Below, in pieces: positions 20,104 through 30,337 of a stretch of DNA of 64,000 nucleotides. The stretch's first letter is position 1. The number at the start of each line of letters is the position of its first letter. Position numbers and translations under genes: made by a program. The DNA lies in NCBI GenBank assembly GCA_024280395.1, contig JAJRQG010000096.1, forward strand, positions 1 through 64,000, read 5' to 3'. The notes under the pieces were generated by a model, which had not been told where the DNA came from, did not search any database, and saw only the letters and a list, made by a program, of their open reading frames with translations. This DNA is from Gammaproteobacteria bacterium (GTDB taxonomy: Bacteria; Pseudomonadota; Gammaproteobacteria; Xanthomonadales; Marinicellaceae).

Positions 20104-20631
20104 ATGATTCGATTTATCACACTGGTTTTTATATTTTATTCAGCCTCTTCAATTTCGCAAAAATTTGATGACCGTTGGTATTGGAACATCAATGCGGGCA
20201 TTGTTGTGCCTGATGATTCTTTGCAGTTCAATGATGCGACTTATTATGATTTGCGTGCGGGAAAAAGTATCAACGAAAAATGGTCGTATGAGATTCAATT
20301 GTTTACCGATGAATACGATTTTGATATTGACTATGGGTTGAAACACCGTGGAATTGCGATTAATTTCTTAGACATCAATCAAGAGCCTTTGTGGAAACCC
20401 TATTTTTTAATGGGAGCTGGAATGATTTATCATGAAAGTCCAACAGAGTCAGGCACAAATATGTTTTTAAACATTGGTGTAGGGGGCAGTTGGTATTTCT
20501 TTGGTGATAATATTCGTCTAAGGGCCGAAGCAGTTTCAAGACTGGATTTGAACAATACCAATTTGCCCGGACAGGATGGCTTTGGTGACGGAATTTTTAC
20601 ATTGGGACTGACGATTCCTATTGGCCATTGA
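20104..20631 (+). CDS. Outer-membrane beta-barrel protein (OmpW/OmpX/OmpA-barrel-like)
   Basis: Signal peptide, alternating hydrophobic strands, C-terminal GIFTLGLTIPIGH. Confidence 0.65.
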   Translation: MIRFITLVFIFYSASSISQKFDDRWYWNINAGIVVPDDSLQFNDATYYDLRAGKSINEKWSYEIQLFTDEYDFDIDYGLKHRGIAINFLDINQEPLWKPYFLMGAGMIYHESPTESGTNMFLNIGVGGSWYFFGDNIRLRAEAVSRLDLNNTNLPGQDGFGDGIFTLGLTIPIGH

Positions 20632-20745
20632 TTTATTGGCCTTTTTCTGTGAGAGGGTTGGCAGTTTGATTAAATATTTAGATAAACTCTATCAATAATG
20701 AGTGGATAACTGTACATTTTACTTACATATTAAAACAAAAATAAA

Positions 20746-21573
20746 ATGCACAGTACACTATTGAATAAATTAGAACAATGGCAATCTCGTCAAGTATCTG
20801 AAAATTCGGACATCAATCTAAAATGGTTGTCTCAACATGTGGTTGATTGTAAGAGAATCAATTTAAATATCAATCCATGGGTGTTTTCGAATATTCCAAA
20901 AACAGCGGGCAAAGCTTTAGATAACTATTTGACCCAATCTTTTGCTTTGGCAGATATATTGCATATTAATTCGGATGAGCTCAATCAGTTGCCTCAATCA
21001 ATTTATATGAAAAATGTATACCCTAAGGCAATAACCGGGCAGTTCTCCACCAGTGACTTGTTGTATCAATTGTTGCCGGATCAAGAGATAGTGCATTTAT
21101 CGATGATGCGCGACCCTGTTTATCGGGTGATTTTTATTTACAATGACATTGCCACTACTGCTTATCATGCCATGGACAAGAGCGTAGAAACCATGGATTT
21201 TGATACGTTTATTCGGCAAGACAATAGCGAAATCAACAACGGGCAGGCCAAACGCTTTGCAGGATTGCTTTCGGAAGTTGACACAAAAATAAGTGACAGA
21301 GAGTTGTACGAAAAAGCCAAATATGTGGTGGACAATTGCTTTTCATTGGTGGGAATTTCTGAACAGTTCAAGCAATTTTATGAATTATTGGGCAGGTGTT
21401 GCGGCATTCGTTTTCACAATTTACCACCCATTGTTAGATCTAAATTAAAAGTCCAATTGTCCGATGTTGGCGATCAGCAATTGGCCTTGATCAAAGAAAA
21501 AAATAGGGTGGATATCCAGCTTCACCATTATGTTAAATCAAAGTTTGAAGATTATCTGTCAGAGTTTTTATAA
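20746..21573 (+). CDS. Sulfotransferase-family protein
   Basis: PAPS-site-like FSNIPKTAGKALDNYL and MMRDPVYRVIF. Confidence 0.7.
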   Translation: MHSTLLNKLEQWQSRQVSENSDINLKWLSQHVVDCKRINLNINPWVFSNIPKTAGKALDNYLTQSFALADILHINSDELNQLPQSIYMKNVYPKAITGQFSTSDLLYQLLPDQEIVHLSMMRDPVYRVIFIYNDIATTAYHAMDKSVETMDFDTFIRQDNSEINNGQAKRFAGLLSEVDTKISDRELYEKAKYVVDNCFSLVGISEQFKQFYELLGRCCGIRFHNLPPIVRSKLKVQLSDVGDQQLALIKEKNRVDIQLHHYVKSKFEDYLSEFL

Positions 21574-21580
21574 GGCCATA

Positions 21581-21607
21581 AAAAAGGGCATAAAATATGC
21601 CCTTTTG
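21581..21607. terminator. Bidirectional hairpin terminator (aaaaaGGGCATaaaATATGCCCttttg)
   Basis: Palindrome with A/T tails between convergent genes. Confidence 0.8.
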
Positions 21608-21630
21608 AGTATCAACTAAATCCCGATAAT

Positions 21631-22128
21631 TTATTCAGGAATTTTCAATACTTGACCTGGGTAAATATGATCAGCATCTTTTAACATCGGTGTATTTGCT
21701 TCAAATATTTTATTATACAGGCTAGATTTGCCATACATTTCTTTTGAGATTTTACCCAATGTATCACCACTTTTAACGGTGTAAGTTCTAAAACTTGCTT
21801 CAGTATTGCTGGCTTCTTCTGCGGCTTTAACTTCTTCTTTTTCTTGTTCAACAGCATCAGCTGGAGGTGTCCCAAGAATAACATTGTCTTGAACTGATAC
21901 AACACCTTTTATATTGCCTGCAACCAATACTGCTTTTTCTTTTTGTTCTTGATTGGGTAAATAGCCTGATAAAGTGACAGCTCCAGCATTAAATCCCACT
22001 TTTAAATTATCCATTAGAATACCCGCTTCTTTGATATGAAGTCGAACTGGTTTAACTACTTCTGGTTCTGGATCATTATCCTTAAATAAATTCGCACCTG
22101 CATCTGCAATAAAATCAAAAAATCCCAT
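21631..22128 (-). CDS. BON + LysM domain protein (Kbp/YgaU-like)
   Basis: GFFDFIADAGANLF start, BON domain, C-terminal LysM. Confidence 0.93.
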   Translation of the reverse strand: MGFFDFIADAGANLFKDNDPEPEVVKPVRLHIKEAGILMDNLKVGFNAGAVTLSGYLPNQEQKEKAVLVAGNIKGVVSVQDNVILGTPPADAVEQEKEEVKAAEEASNTEASFRTYTVKSGDTLGKISKEMYGKSSLYNKIFEANTPMLKDADHIYPGQVLKIPE

Positions 22129-22289
22129 GTCTTTCTCCTGTTGTATAAAAAATAATATTCTATCAATATCTTCCTATTAGGTCAACTCATCATACTTGAC
22201 GTATCAATTGTTAACACTTTGGGAGATTGTTTAAATAAAGGGTGCAATCAATGGTAAACTGGTTTCTAATAAATTGAAATATAAAACTT

Positions 22290-24155
22290 ATGTCAGAACA
22301 TTCTCAGTTTGGTTTGCTCAAAGAAAAACGTTTCTTGCCTTTTTTCTTAACCCAGTTTTTTGGTGCGTTTAATGACAATGTATTTAAGAATGCCTTGGTG
22401 ATAATGATTGCCTTTAAGGCGGGCACCAACAGTGACATGTTGGTCAATTTGGCAGCTGCTTTGTTTATTTTGCCATTTTTTTTGTTTTCAGCCATTGCTG
22501 GGCAAATTGCCGATAAATACGAGAAAGCATCGCTGATTAGAAAGGTTAAGATGACTGAAATTGTGATTATGTCGATTGCCTCTTTGGGGTTTTATATTAA
22601 TAGCATTCCGTTGCTATTAACTGTTTTATTTTTAATGGGCTCCCAATCCTCCTTATTTGGCCCAGTAAAATATGGTTATTTGCCACAACATTTACACAAA
22701 GATGAGCTGGTTGGAGGCAATGGTTTGATTGAATCCAGTACCTTTTTATCCATATTGCTTGGTACAATTCTTGGCGGGATTCTAATTGCATTAGATACAA
22801 TATTGCCTATTGCAATTACAGTAATTTGTATAGCTTTGGCAGGTTATGCCAGTGCTCGGTCTATTCCCAATACACCTTCATCGTCGCCTGAGATAAAATT
22901 AAATTTTAATATAGCCAAAGCCACATACAATAATGTGAGGTTTCTTCCATCAAATCGTGTAGTATTTCTATCGGTATTGGCCATTTCTTGGTTTTGGTTT
23001 TATGGTTCAATTTTTTTAATGCAGATACCCAATTTCACCATAAAAATTTTATCAGGCAATAAAGCCGTAGCCACTTGGTTGTTGTCTATGTTTTCTATCG
23101 GCATCGGCATCGGCTCATTGTTATGTGAAAAACTTTCAGGCAAACGGGTAGAGATTGGTTTGGTTCCATTGGGTGCGATTGGCTTGGCTATTTTTGGTTG
23201 GGATATTGCTGTCGCATCTGAAAGTTGGCCACAGTTCCCTGGATTGTTGACTTTCCAAGAGTTTTGGGCTATTACTGGCAGTTTTAGGATTCTTTTGGAC
23301 TTGGTATTGATTGGAGCATTTGGTGGACTATACATAGTTCCGTTGTATGCCTTGTTACAAGAACGCTCTGATAGGAAATTTCTATCTCGTGTGATAGCAG
23401 GTAACAATATTATTAATGCCTTGTTCATGGTATGTGCTGCACTACTGGCTATGTTTATTTTGGGTTATATGGGATGGACTATTCCAGAGTTATTTAAAGT
23501 TACAGTTGTACTAAATATCTTGGTTTGTTTGTATATATTCACCGTGGTACCTGAATTCTTAATGCGTTTAATCGTTTGGTTTTTAATTTCGACAATTTAT
23601 CGCGTTAGGCCAAAAGGCATGGAAAATATTCCACATGAAGGCGCTGCATTATTGGCTTGTAATCATGTGAGTTTTGTTGACCCATTGATTCTTGGCGGTT
23701 ATATCCGTCGTCCTGTTCGATTTATTATGTATTATAAAATATTCAATGTTCCCATACTTAAATGGGTGTTCAAAGCAGCAAAAGCAATTCCTGTTGCAGG
23801 CTATAAAGAAGATCCAGAAATGTTTGAACAAGCTTTTGCTACAGTAAAACAAGCCCTGGCTGATGGCGATTTGGTGTGCATCTTCCCCGAAGGAGGTTTA
23901 ACTCCAGATGGTACTTTACAAGAGTTTAAATCAGGATTGGAAAGAATAATCAAAGAAACACCTGTGCCAGTCATTCCAATGTCATTGAATAATCTTTGGG
24001 GAAGTATGTTTTCTCGCAAAGACAAAATGCTTAAAAGAAGACCTAGGAAATTTCTAGCTAAAATAAACCTTAATGTAGGTAAGCCGATAAGGCCAGAAGA
24101 AGCCAACAGCAAGGTGTTGTTTGATAAGGTATCTGAACTAAAAAAAGAAATATAG
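22290..24155 (+). CDS. MFS transporter fused to 1-acyl-glycerol-3-phosphate acyltransferase (LplT-PlsC type, lacks the Aas AMP-ligase domain)
   Basis: MFS N-terminus (QFFGAFNDNVFKNAL), acyltransferase NHVSFVDPLIL and FPEGGLTPDG. Confidence 0.9.
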   Translation: MSEHSQFGLLKEKRFLPFFLTQFFGAFNDNVFKNALVIMIAFKAGTNSDMLVNLAAALFILPFFLFSAIAGQIADKYEKASLIRKVKMTEIVIMSIASLGFYINSIPLLLTVLFLMGSQSSLFGPVKYGYLPQHLHKDELVGGNGLIESSTFLSILLGTILGGILIALDTILPIAITVICIALAGYASARSIPNTPSSSPEIKLNFNIAKATYNNVRFLPSNRVVFLSVLAISWFWFYGSIFLMQIPNFTIKILSGNKAVATWLLSMFSIGIGIGSLLCEKLSGKRVEIGLVPLGAIGLAIFGWDIAVASESWPQFPGLLTFQEFWAITGSFRILLDLVLIGAFGGLYIVPLYALLQERSDRKFLSRVIAGNNIINALFMVCAALLAMFILGYMGWTIPELFKVTVVLNILVCLYIFTVVPEFLMRLIVWFLISTIYRVRPKGMENIPHEGAALLACNHVSFVDPLILGGYIRRPVRFIMYYKIFNVPILKWVFKAAKAIPVAGYKEDPEMFEQAFATVKQALADGDLVCIFPEGGLTPDGTLQEFKSGLERIIKETPVPVIPMSLNNLWGSMFSRKDKMLKRRPRKFLAKINLNVGKPIRPEEANSKVLFDKVSELKKEI

Positions 24156-24159
24156 AGTA

Positions 24160-25032
24160 TCAATAGACCTTATAGAGCCTTTTGATATATGGCAATGCCA
24201 ACAATATATCATGTTGCACAGCATAAGAGAATCGACTATTGTAAAGTGTTTGAAAATCATCCACGCAAAAGTTAGCCTCTGATTTGCAGTATCTATACAT
24301 TATGCTGCCATCATATCCGCAATTCACGCCCAACTCGCAAGCCATGTAGTTTTGGGTATGGCGAGTGATTTCTCCGACATAGTTTATGTTGGTAGTCGAT
24401 AGGATGTCTTGCAGGTTTGGAGTGACTGTATCCATTTGGTATCGCCATGTTTTATATATGGTATAGGAATTGATCAGCTCTGGAAATTCTCGACCTACAG
24501 TTTCATAGACAAATAGGGTTTCATCAACAGTGTATGGTATTTTGTTGTTTTCCAAGAGTTTGCCAAATAGTGAAATACCTTTCATTTTCGAACGCTTTTT
24601 ATTGTCCTGATGGGAAAATTCAAATCGGTATTCGGGGTGTTTTGTGTTCAATTCTTCACAATTTTGAGAAGCCCTCTTGAAATATTGTTTTTGTATGTCA
24701 GTTTTATAGCGTGCAACATAAGGTGAAGTTAGAAAATTTTTGGCAAAGAAGTATCTAGCGCACACCTCATACATGGCTTCTGTTAACTTCGTTTCAATCA
24801 TTGGCTCTAGATTTAATTGATTGTTTTGTTTTGTGGCGGATATACTGTTTTTGGGTTTGGAGACTTTAGGATTGTTATCAATAGTAGTTTGGTGTTGGCC
24901 AATAATAGTAACTTGTTCAATTTTTTCTGAGGTAGCTTGTTCTTGTTTTGGTATTTTATCTGAATAGAAATAAAAGACCAAAATGATCAGTAACACCAAA
25001 ATTGACAGTAAATAAGGTTTAATTCTTTGCAT
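24160..25032 (-). CDS. Membrane-anchored hypothetical protein, Cys-containing C-terminus (paralogue of next)
   Basis: N-terminal TM anchor; ACELGVNCGYDGS...CKSEANFC. Confidence 0.6.
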   Translation of the reverse strand: MQRIKPYLLSILVLLIILVFYFYSDKIPKQEQATSEKIEQVTIIGQHQTTIDNNPKVSKPKNSISATKQNNQLNLEPMIETKLTEAMYEVCARYFFAKNFLTSPYVARYKTDIQKQYFKRASQNCEELNTKHPEYRFEFSHQDNKKRSKMKGISLFGKLLENNKIPYTVDETLFVYETVGREFPELINSYTIYKTWRYQMDTVTPNLQDILSTTNINYVGEITRHTQNYMACELGVNCGYDGSIMYRYCKSEANFCVDDFQTLYNSRFSYAVQHDILLALPYIKRLYKVY

Positions 25033-26203
25033 AATTTACAAACAAATAGCTTAGTATTTGATCTACATCGGTTAGTTGATTGGGGCTAAAATAGAAATTC
25101 AGGTAATAATCTTGTATGGTTTGCCCACATGCTGATTCATTGGCTAAATAAGGATGAGAGAAGCACATCAAAACCATTTCTTTCGATTCGTTACCACAAG
25201 GATAGTCCATGGAGCAGGCAAATAGCAAGGCAACTTTTGGAGCCAAAGATTGATAGTAGTGTTTATCATAAAACCCCATTTCGATATTTTTATTAGACAA
25301 CAGCAATGGGGCTAAGGTCATGAAGGCTTCAGATGAAATATTCTGTTTTAAAAAGTCATCGACTTTTTGGTTGTTGGATTCATAAGTCTGGTACAGGTTT
25401 ATTAAATAGCCTTCATCTATGACTATAGAACCATCAAGAATCCCCTTGAGTTCTGCTAGTTGTCTTTCATACATGGCAATTTCATTGGATGTTCTGATGC
25501 TAAAATCAATTTCATCATTGATATTGATATAACTCAACATACCACTGGCTTGTTTGATTTGTCTTTGTATTGCCCTGGTTAGATTTTTCATATCAACATC
25601 ATAACCATCATTTAAAGAATTGTATTTGAAGTTGATAAAACGGGTTTCTTCTTTCATGGGCCAAGATTTAGCGAAATCTTTTTCGCGCTTGGTAATGGGT
25701 TTGGTTTCATAAAACCGTTTGCGGTAACGCTCGTGAATGGCTGTATACAACTCGCTGTCATTCTCCATGAAGTCTCTACAACTCTCTGCCCATAAATCAA
25801 AATACTGTTTTTGGACTAAGTTCAGATTTTTCCATTGGTCAGGTTTTTTCCTACGGTTTAGGATATTTAAAAAAATCTCATAGGCATCATTGTCATTGTT
25901 ATAGTTCTCTATAACATATCTACAACGTTTTACCTTTCGGAATTCTCTAAACGCCGTAATTAAATCGATACGCGGTGTATGGTCTTTCGATTTGTCATAA
26001 CCTTCGAGCCAATCTTTCTTTTTTCGTAAAGTGTCAGGTTTGATTTTTTTGGCTATGCTTTCTTTGCTGATAGGTTTTGGACTTGACTTAATTGGATCAG
26101 AGCTAACCACAATGGCATCTGTTTTTGGAGGTTGATTGCCTGAGTAAAGATATATCAATGCAAGCAATAGCAATATTGTTGTGGCGAATCTCCATTTTTG
26201 CAT
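25019..26203 (-). CDS. Membrane-anchored hypothetical protein, Cys-containing C-terminus
   Basis: N-terminal TM anchor; ACSMDYPCGNES...CFSHPYLANESAC; overlaps the previous gene by 14 nt. Confidence 0.6.
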   Translation of the reverse strand: MQKWRFATTILLLLALIYLYSGNQPPKTDAIVVSSDPIKSSPKPISKESIAKKIKPDTLRKKKDWLEGYDKSKDHTPRIDLITAFREFRKVKRCRYVIENYNNDNDAYEIFLNILNRRKKPDQWKNLNLVQKQYFDLWAESCRDFMENDSELYTAIHERYRKRFYETKPITKREKDFAKSWPMKEETRFINFKYNSLNDGYDVDMKNLTRAIQRQIKQASGMLSYININDEIDFSIRTSNEIAMYERQLAELKGILDGSIVIDEGYLINLYQTYESNNQKVDDFLKQNISSEAFMTLAPLLLSNKNIEMGFYDKHYYQSLAPKVALLFACSMDYPCGNESKEMVLMCFSHPYLANESACGQTIQDYYLNFYFSPNQLTDVDQILSYLFVNYAKN

Positions 26204-26308
26204 GTAATATTTTAACGGGATTAAAGATTTTATCTTATCATACGATTAATAAGATTCGTAAACAAAATTGAGGGCCTTTACATTATTGTTGATTATGAGA
26301 GTAAGCAA

Positions 26309-27115
26309 TCATTGAGGGCAAACAAACATCAGTTTTTCGAGTTTTTTTGGTTGAAATAATTGCCATTTGTTTTCTGCTTGAGCCAATCTATCAGCAATCA
26401 CCCACATAACAAAAGGGTGGTGTCCTAAACCACAGTGACTGCTAGATACTTCTATATTTTGCGTGGTTTTATCTTGTATTTCCAGACAGCACTGCCATGC
26501 GGTAATGCCATCTGATTTAGAATAAATAGAAGTGGTTGGTACCGGTGGTGCAAACTTCATGTTTTTTCTCAAATCTTTATTCATTTCACTGAGTTTATAA
26601 CCACTGGTTTTCTGAAACAATTTGCTGGCATGGTTGGCTTTAAGGCTTCCATTAAACGGACTGCCCAAAGTGATGACTTGTCTCACCATTTTGGGTCTGA
26701 GCTTTGCCAATTCACGCGCATAAATTCCACCTAAACTCCAGCCAATTAGACTGACCTTTTGCCCATGTTTTTTATAAAGATCTTCAAGTCTTGCAATCAC
26801 ATCTTCACCGCAACCTGTTTCTGGGTGGGATTGTTTGCCCATGTTTCTTCCCAGTTTCCAGCCATAGGGTTTATATCCACGAGATTTTAAAAAGGTACGC
26901 AATAGTTTGGTTGAGAAATCATTGGCCAAGAAACCAGGCATAACCAATACAGGATGGCCATCTCCTTTTGGAGTGGTTTGCAACAAAGGATAACTCATGG
27001 CAAAAGAGCCGGCTTCAAAAAATGTCCGTGCTTCTAGAGCTATCTTTAATAGAGAGGGTCTTTTTATTTTCTTTTGAACAGGATGATTTTCGATTAACTG
27101 TTTAGTTTGGCTCAT
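26309..27115 (-). CDS. Alpha/beta hydrolase (lipase/esterase)
   Basis: HPVLVMPGFLAND, GWSLGGIYAREL. Confidence 0.85.
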   Translation of the reverse strand: MSQTKQLIENHPVQKKIKRPSLLKIALEARTFFEAGSFAMSYPLLQTTPKGDGHPVLVMPGFLANDFSTKLLRTFLKSRGYKPYGWKLGRNMGKQSHPETGCGEDVIARLEDLYKKHGQKVSLIGWSLGGIYARELAKLRPKMVRQVITLGSPFNGSLKANHASKLFQKTSGYKLSEMNKDLRKNMKFAPPVPTTSIYSKSDGITAWQCCLEIQDKTTQNIEVSSSHCGLGHHPFVMWVIADRLAQAENKWQLFQPKKLEKLMFVCPQ

Positions 27116-27121
27116 GTATAG

Positions 27122-28546
27122 TTATTTCTCGGCGTTCTTAATTTGTGCTTCAAGGGTATTGGCTGACTCCCTAATGTATTTGGTAAACAAATCGACATCG
27201 GGCATTATATTGGCAGCTGTTGTTGGGCTAAACGATAATACACCATTATAACTTAAAACAGGAATAATTAAGCCCATTCCATCAAAAATGGGCGCCATGC
27301 CCATATTCGCTAACATGAGTTTGCCATTCATATACAGTGGAATTTGTGGGCCTGGAACATTGGTAATCACCAAATTAAATACTGGGCGGTGTAATTTGCT
27401 GACATTCATGCGGGTATAAAGCCTTGATGCACCTGCTCCTAAAGCAAAAGGAATGAATTCCGCGTAATCGGTCATCTGCTTGGCACCAATCGCATCTTGA
27501 TAAGATTTTCCACGTTTTGTGTTTTCGTGTAGCTGACGCAGTTGGTCAATCGGATCATCCATATTTGTTGGTAATTGTACCAACATGGCTGATACTTGAT
27601 TGCCCATATCTCCTTTTTCAGTTTTTGAACGGGTATTGACTGGAATCATCGCCACCAAAGGCTTATCAGGCAACTCGTTTTTTTCTAACAAATACCGCCT
27701 TAACGCACCTGTACAAATGGCCAAAACCACATCGTTCAAAGTACAACCATCGACCGCAGCTCTTAGCTTTTTCACTCTGTCCAATGACAACAATGCAGAA
27801 TTCCACATGCGACGTGATGAAACCGGTTGGTTTAAAATACAATGCGGCGCATTAAAAACAGTTCGCGGTACTTCGCTGGTTTGGACACGTGATATTTTAC
27901 CTGTTGCTAGGGCGGCTTTGGCGGTATTTAATAATAAACTGGGTAATTTAAAGGGGCTCTTAACCAAATTAACATAGCTTTTGGTCAGTAATGAAAGATT
28001 ACTGGGAAGTTCTTCAATCTCACGTTCCGGTGCAGGTGAAATTTTGCGAGGTTTTGGTGAGGCGTCAAATAACAAGCCTAATATTTCAGCTCCAGATGCA
28101 CCATCAATGGCTGCATGGTGAATCTTGCTAATAATCGCAACTGAACCTCTGGGTACTTGGGGGACATTGTTTAATTCTTCGACAAAGATAAACTCCCACA
28201 AAGGGCGATTCCTATCCAGTGGTTGTGAAAATATTTTTGATGTTAATTTCCGTAATGATTTCCAATCACCTGGTTTGGGCAGTGCTGCATGATGCAAATG
28301 TAAGTTGATGTCAAAGTCTGGATCATCCACCCAATAAGGATTGCCCAACCCAATTGGTACATTGATTAGTTTTTGTAACAAACGTGGTGCCAGATGTAAT
28401 CTTTCCGCCAGAAAATCCTTAAATTCCTGAAAAGTTAAACTGCCTTCATAAACATTCAAGCCGCCCACATGCATCGGTGTATTGGGTGTTTCTAGATACA
28501 GAAAGGATGAGTCGAGTCCGCTGAGTTGTTGCATGGCACTATTCAA
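27122..28546 (-). CDS. Wax ester synthase/diacylglycerol acyltransferase (WS/DGAT)
   Basis: HHAAIDGASG catalytic motif; LSGLDSSFLYLETPNTPMHVG start. Confidence 0.95.
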   Translation of the reverse strand: MNSAMQQLSGLDSSFLYLETPNTPMHVGGLNVYEGSLTFQEFKDFLAERLHLAPRLLQKLINVPIGLGNPYWVDDPDFDINLHLHHAALPKPGDWKSLRKLTSKIFSQPLDRNRPLWEFIFVEELNNVPQVPRGSVAIISKIHHAAIDGASGAEILGLLFDASPKPRKISPAPEREIEELPSNLSLLTKSYVNLVKSPFKLPSLLLNTAKAALATGKISRVQTSEVPRTVFNAPHCILNQPVSSRRMWNSALLSLDRVKKLRAAVDGCTLNDVVLAICTGALRRYLLEKNELPDKPLVAMIPVNTRSKTEKGDMGNQVSAMLVQLPTNMDDPIDQLRQLHENTKRGKSYQDAIGAKQMTDYAEFIPFALGAGASRLYTRMNVSKLHRPVFNLVITNVPGPQIPLYMNGKLMLANMGMAPIFDGMGLIIPVLSYNGVLSFSPTTAANIMPDVDLFTKYIRESANTLEAQIKNAEK

Positions 28547-28636
28547 TTTTTAAGTAAAAATAGTTTACTACAAATAGAAAACTATTGAAACTAATGATTT
28601 TTAACATAGAATAGAATAAAAACCATAAATAATACT

Positions 28637-30337
28637 ATGATAATAGGAATAGACCTAGGAACAACCAACAGCGTATGTGCTATTTGGAAAGACGGCAAAG
28701 CACAACTTATCCCCAATCGTTTTGATGAATACATGACGCCTTCTGTGGTGAGTTTTGAAAAGGGGGGTAAAATCCACATTGGGCAAGCAGCAAAAACACG
28801 TGCAGTACTGTATCCAAAAGAATCAGTTAAAGCGTTTAAGCGTTACATGGGGACAGATAAGACTTACAAAATCCATGGTACTTTGTACACGCCTGTAGAA
28901 CTTTCATCATTGATCATAAAGCGCTTGATAGATGATGCTGAAGGTCATTTGGCAGAGAAAATTACCGAAGCGATTATTTCAGTGCCTGCTTATTTTAACA
29001 ATATTCAGAGAAGTGCGACCAAACAAGCAGCAGAATTAGCAGGGTTGAGAGTTGATAAGCTCATCAATGAACCCACTGCCGCTGCGATTGCCTATGGTTT
29101 ACAAGACAAACCAGAATATACGGATTTTATGATTGTCGATTTAGGTGGCGGCACATTTGATGTGTCTATTATGGAATATTTTGACGGTGTGCTTGAAGTC
29201 AAAGCATCAGGTGGTGATAACTTCTTGGGCGGTGAAGATTTTACCCAGGTATTGATAGAATTGTATTTAACTAAGGCACGTATTAGAAGCACGCAACTAG
29301 ATGCTAAGGCCAAACAAAAGCTCTATTACAGTATCGAACAACACAAACGACAACTTTCTTCCAATCGGCCTTTAAAAATAGAACCTTTTTTGGGTGTTAA
29401 AGCCGAGACAGTAGATATTACTTTTGATGAATACAAAAAATCATGTGAAAAATTACTGCAAAAAATCTCTAAGCCGATTGAAAGGTGTTTGCGTGATTCT
29501 GGTTTAGAACCGGCAGAAATTGATGAAATTATCTTGGTTGGTGGGTCTAGCCGCATGGGGTTCATTAAATCCATGGTGACCCGCATGTTTAAGAAGATCC
29601 CACGCACCGATATTGATCCAGATTTAACCATAGCTGTGGGCGCAGCAATCCAGGCGGGCCTTAAAGCCAAGGACAAAGACCTAGGTGATATCGTACTCAC
29701 CGATGTGAGTCCTTTTACATTGGGTACTGGTATCGTCAATGACAATGACGTCTATAACTCACAAGGGCTATTGTTTTCACCCATAATCGAACGCAACACC
29801 ACTGTTCCTGCCAGTCGCGTACAAAGTTATGTTACGGTTCGCAACAACCAAAAACAACTAGAAATGGATATCTACCAAGGTGAAAGCCGATTGGTAAAGA
29901 ATAACATTAAATTGGGTTCAATAACCGTCAATGTACCCAAAGCCAAAGCCGGTGAAGAAATGGTCGAACTGCGATTCAGTTATGACATTAATGGCTTGTT
30001 GGAGGTGGATGCCCATGTACCAAGTACGGGCGAAAGAAAGTTGGTGACCATTAATAATGCACCAGGTGAATTAACCGAAAAAGAAATTCAAGCATCAAAA
30101 ATAAAACTGGCGAAATTAAAAATTCACCCCAAAGACGATGAAAAAATAGCCGAACTGATCATGCGTGCCGAAAGCATCTATGAAAACTCACTAGAACAAG
30201 ACCGAGCTGACATCACACACAATTTAAGCCTATTTGAAGCAGTGCTAGAACGCCAAGACCCGAAAGAAATCGAAAGCATGGCCAAAGAATTTCGAGATTT
30301 TTTAGCTGAATATGAAACCAATGGTTGGTTTGAATGA
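28637..30337 (+). CDS. hscC: Hsp70-family chaperone, HscC type
   Basis: IGIDLGTTNS, DLGGGTFD, short C-terminus typical of HscC. Confidence 0.9.
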   Translation: MIIGIDLGTTNSVCAIWKDGKAQLIPNRFDEYMTPSVVSFEKGGKIHIGQAAKTRAVLYPKESVKAFKRYMGTDKTYKIHGTLYTPVELSSLIIKRLIDDAEGHLAEKITEAIISVPAYFNNIQRSATKQAAELAGLRVDKLINEPTAAAIAYGLQDKPEYTDFMIVDLGGGTFDVSIMEYFDGVLEVKASGGDNFLGGEDFTQVLIELYLTKARIRSTQLDAKAKQKLYYSIEQHKRQLSSNRPLKIEPFLGVKAETVDITFDEYKKSCEKLLQKISKPIERCLRDSGLEPAEIDEIILVGGSSRMGFIKSMVTRMFKKIPRTDIDPDLTIAVGAAIQAGLKAKDKDLGDIVLTDVSPFTLGTGIVNDNDVYNSQGLLFSPIIERNTTVPASRVQSYVTVRNNQKQLEMDIYQGESRLVKNNIKLGSITVNVPKAKAGEEMVELRFSYDINGLLEVDAHVPSTGERKLVTINNAPGELTEKEIQASKIKLAKLKIHPKDDEKIAELIMRAESIYENSLEQDRADITHNLSLFEAVLERQDPKEIESMAKEFRDFLAEYETNGWFE

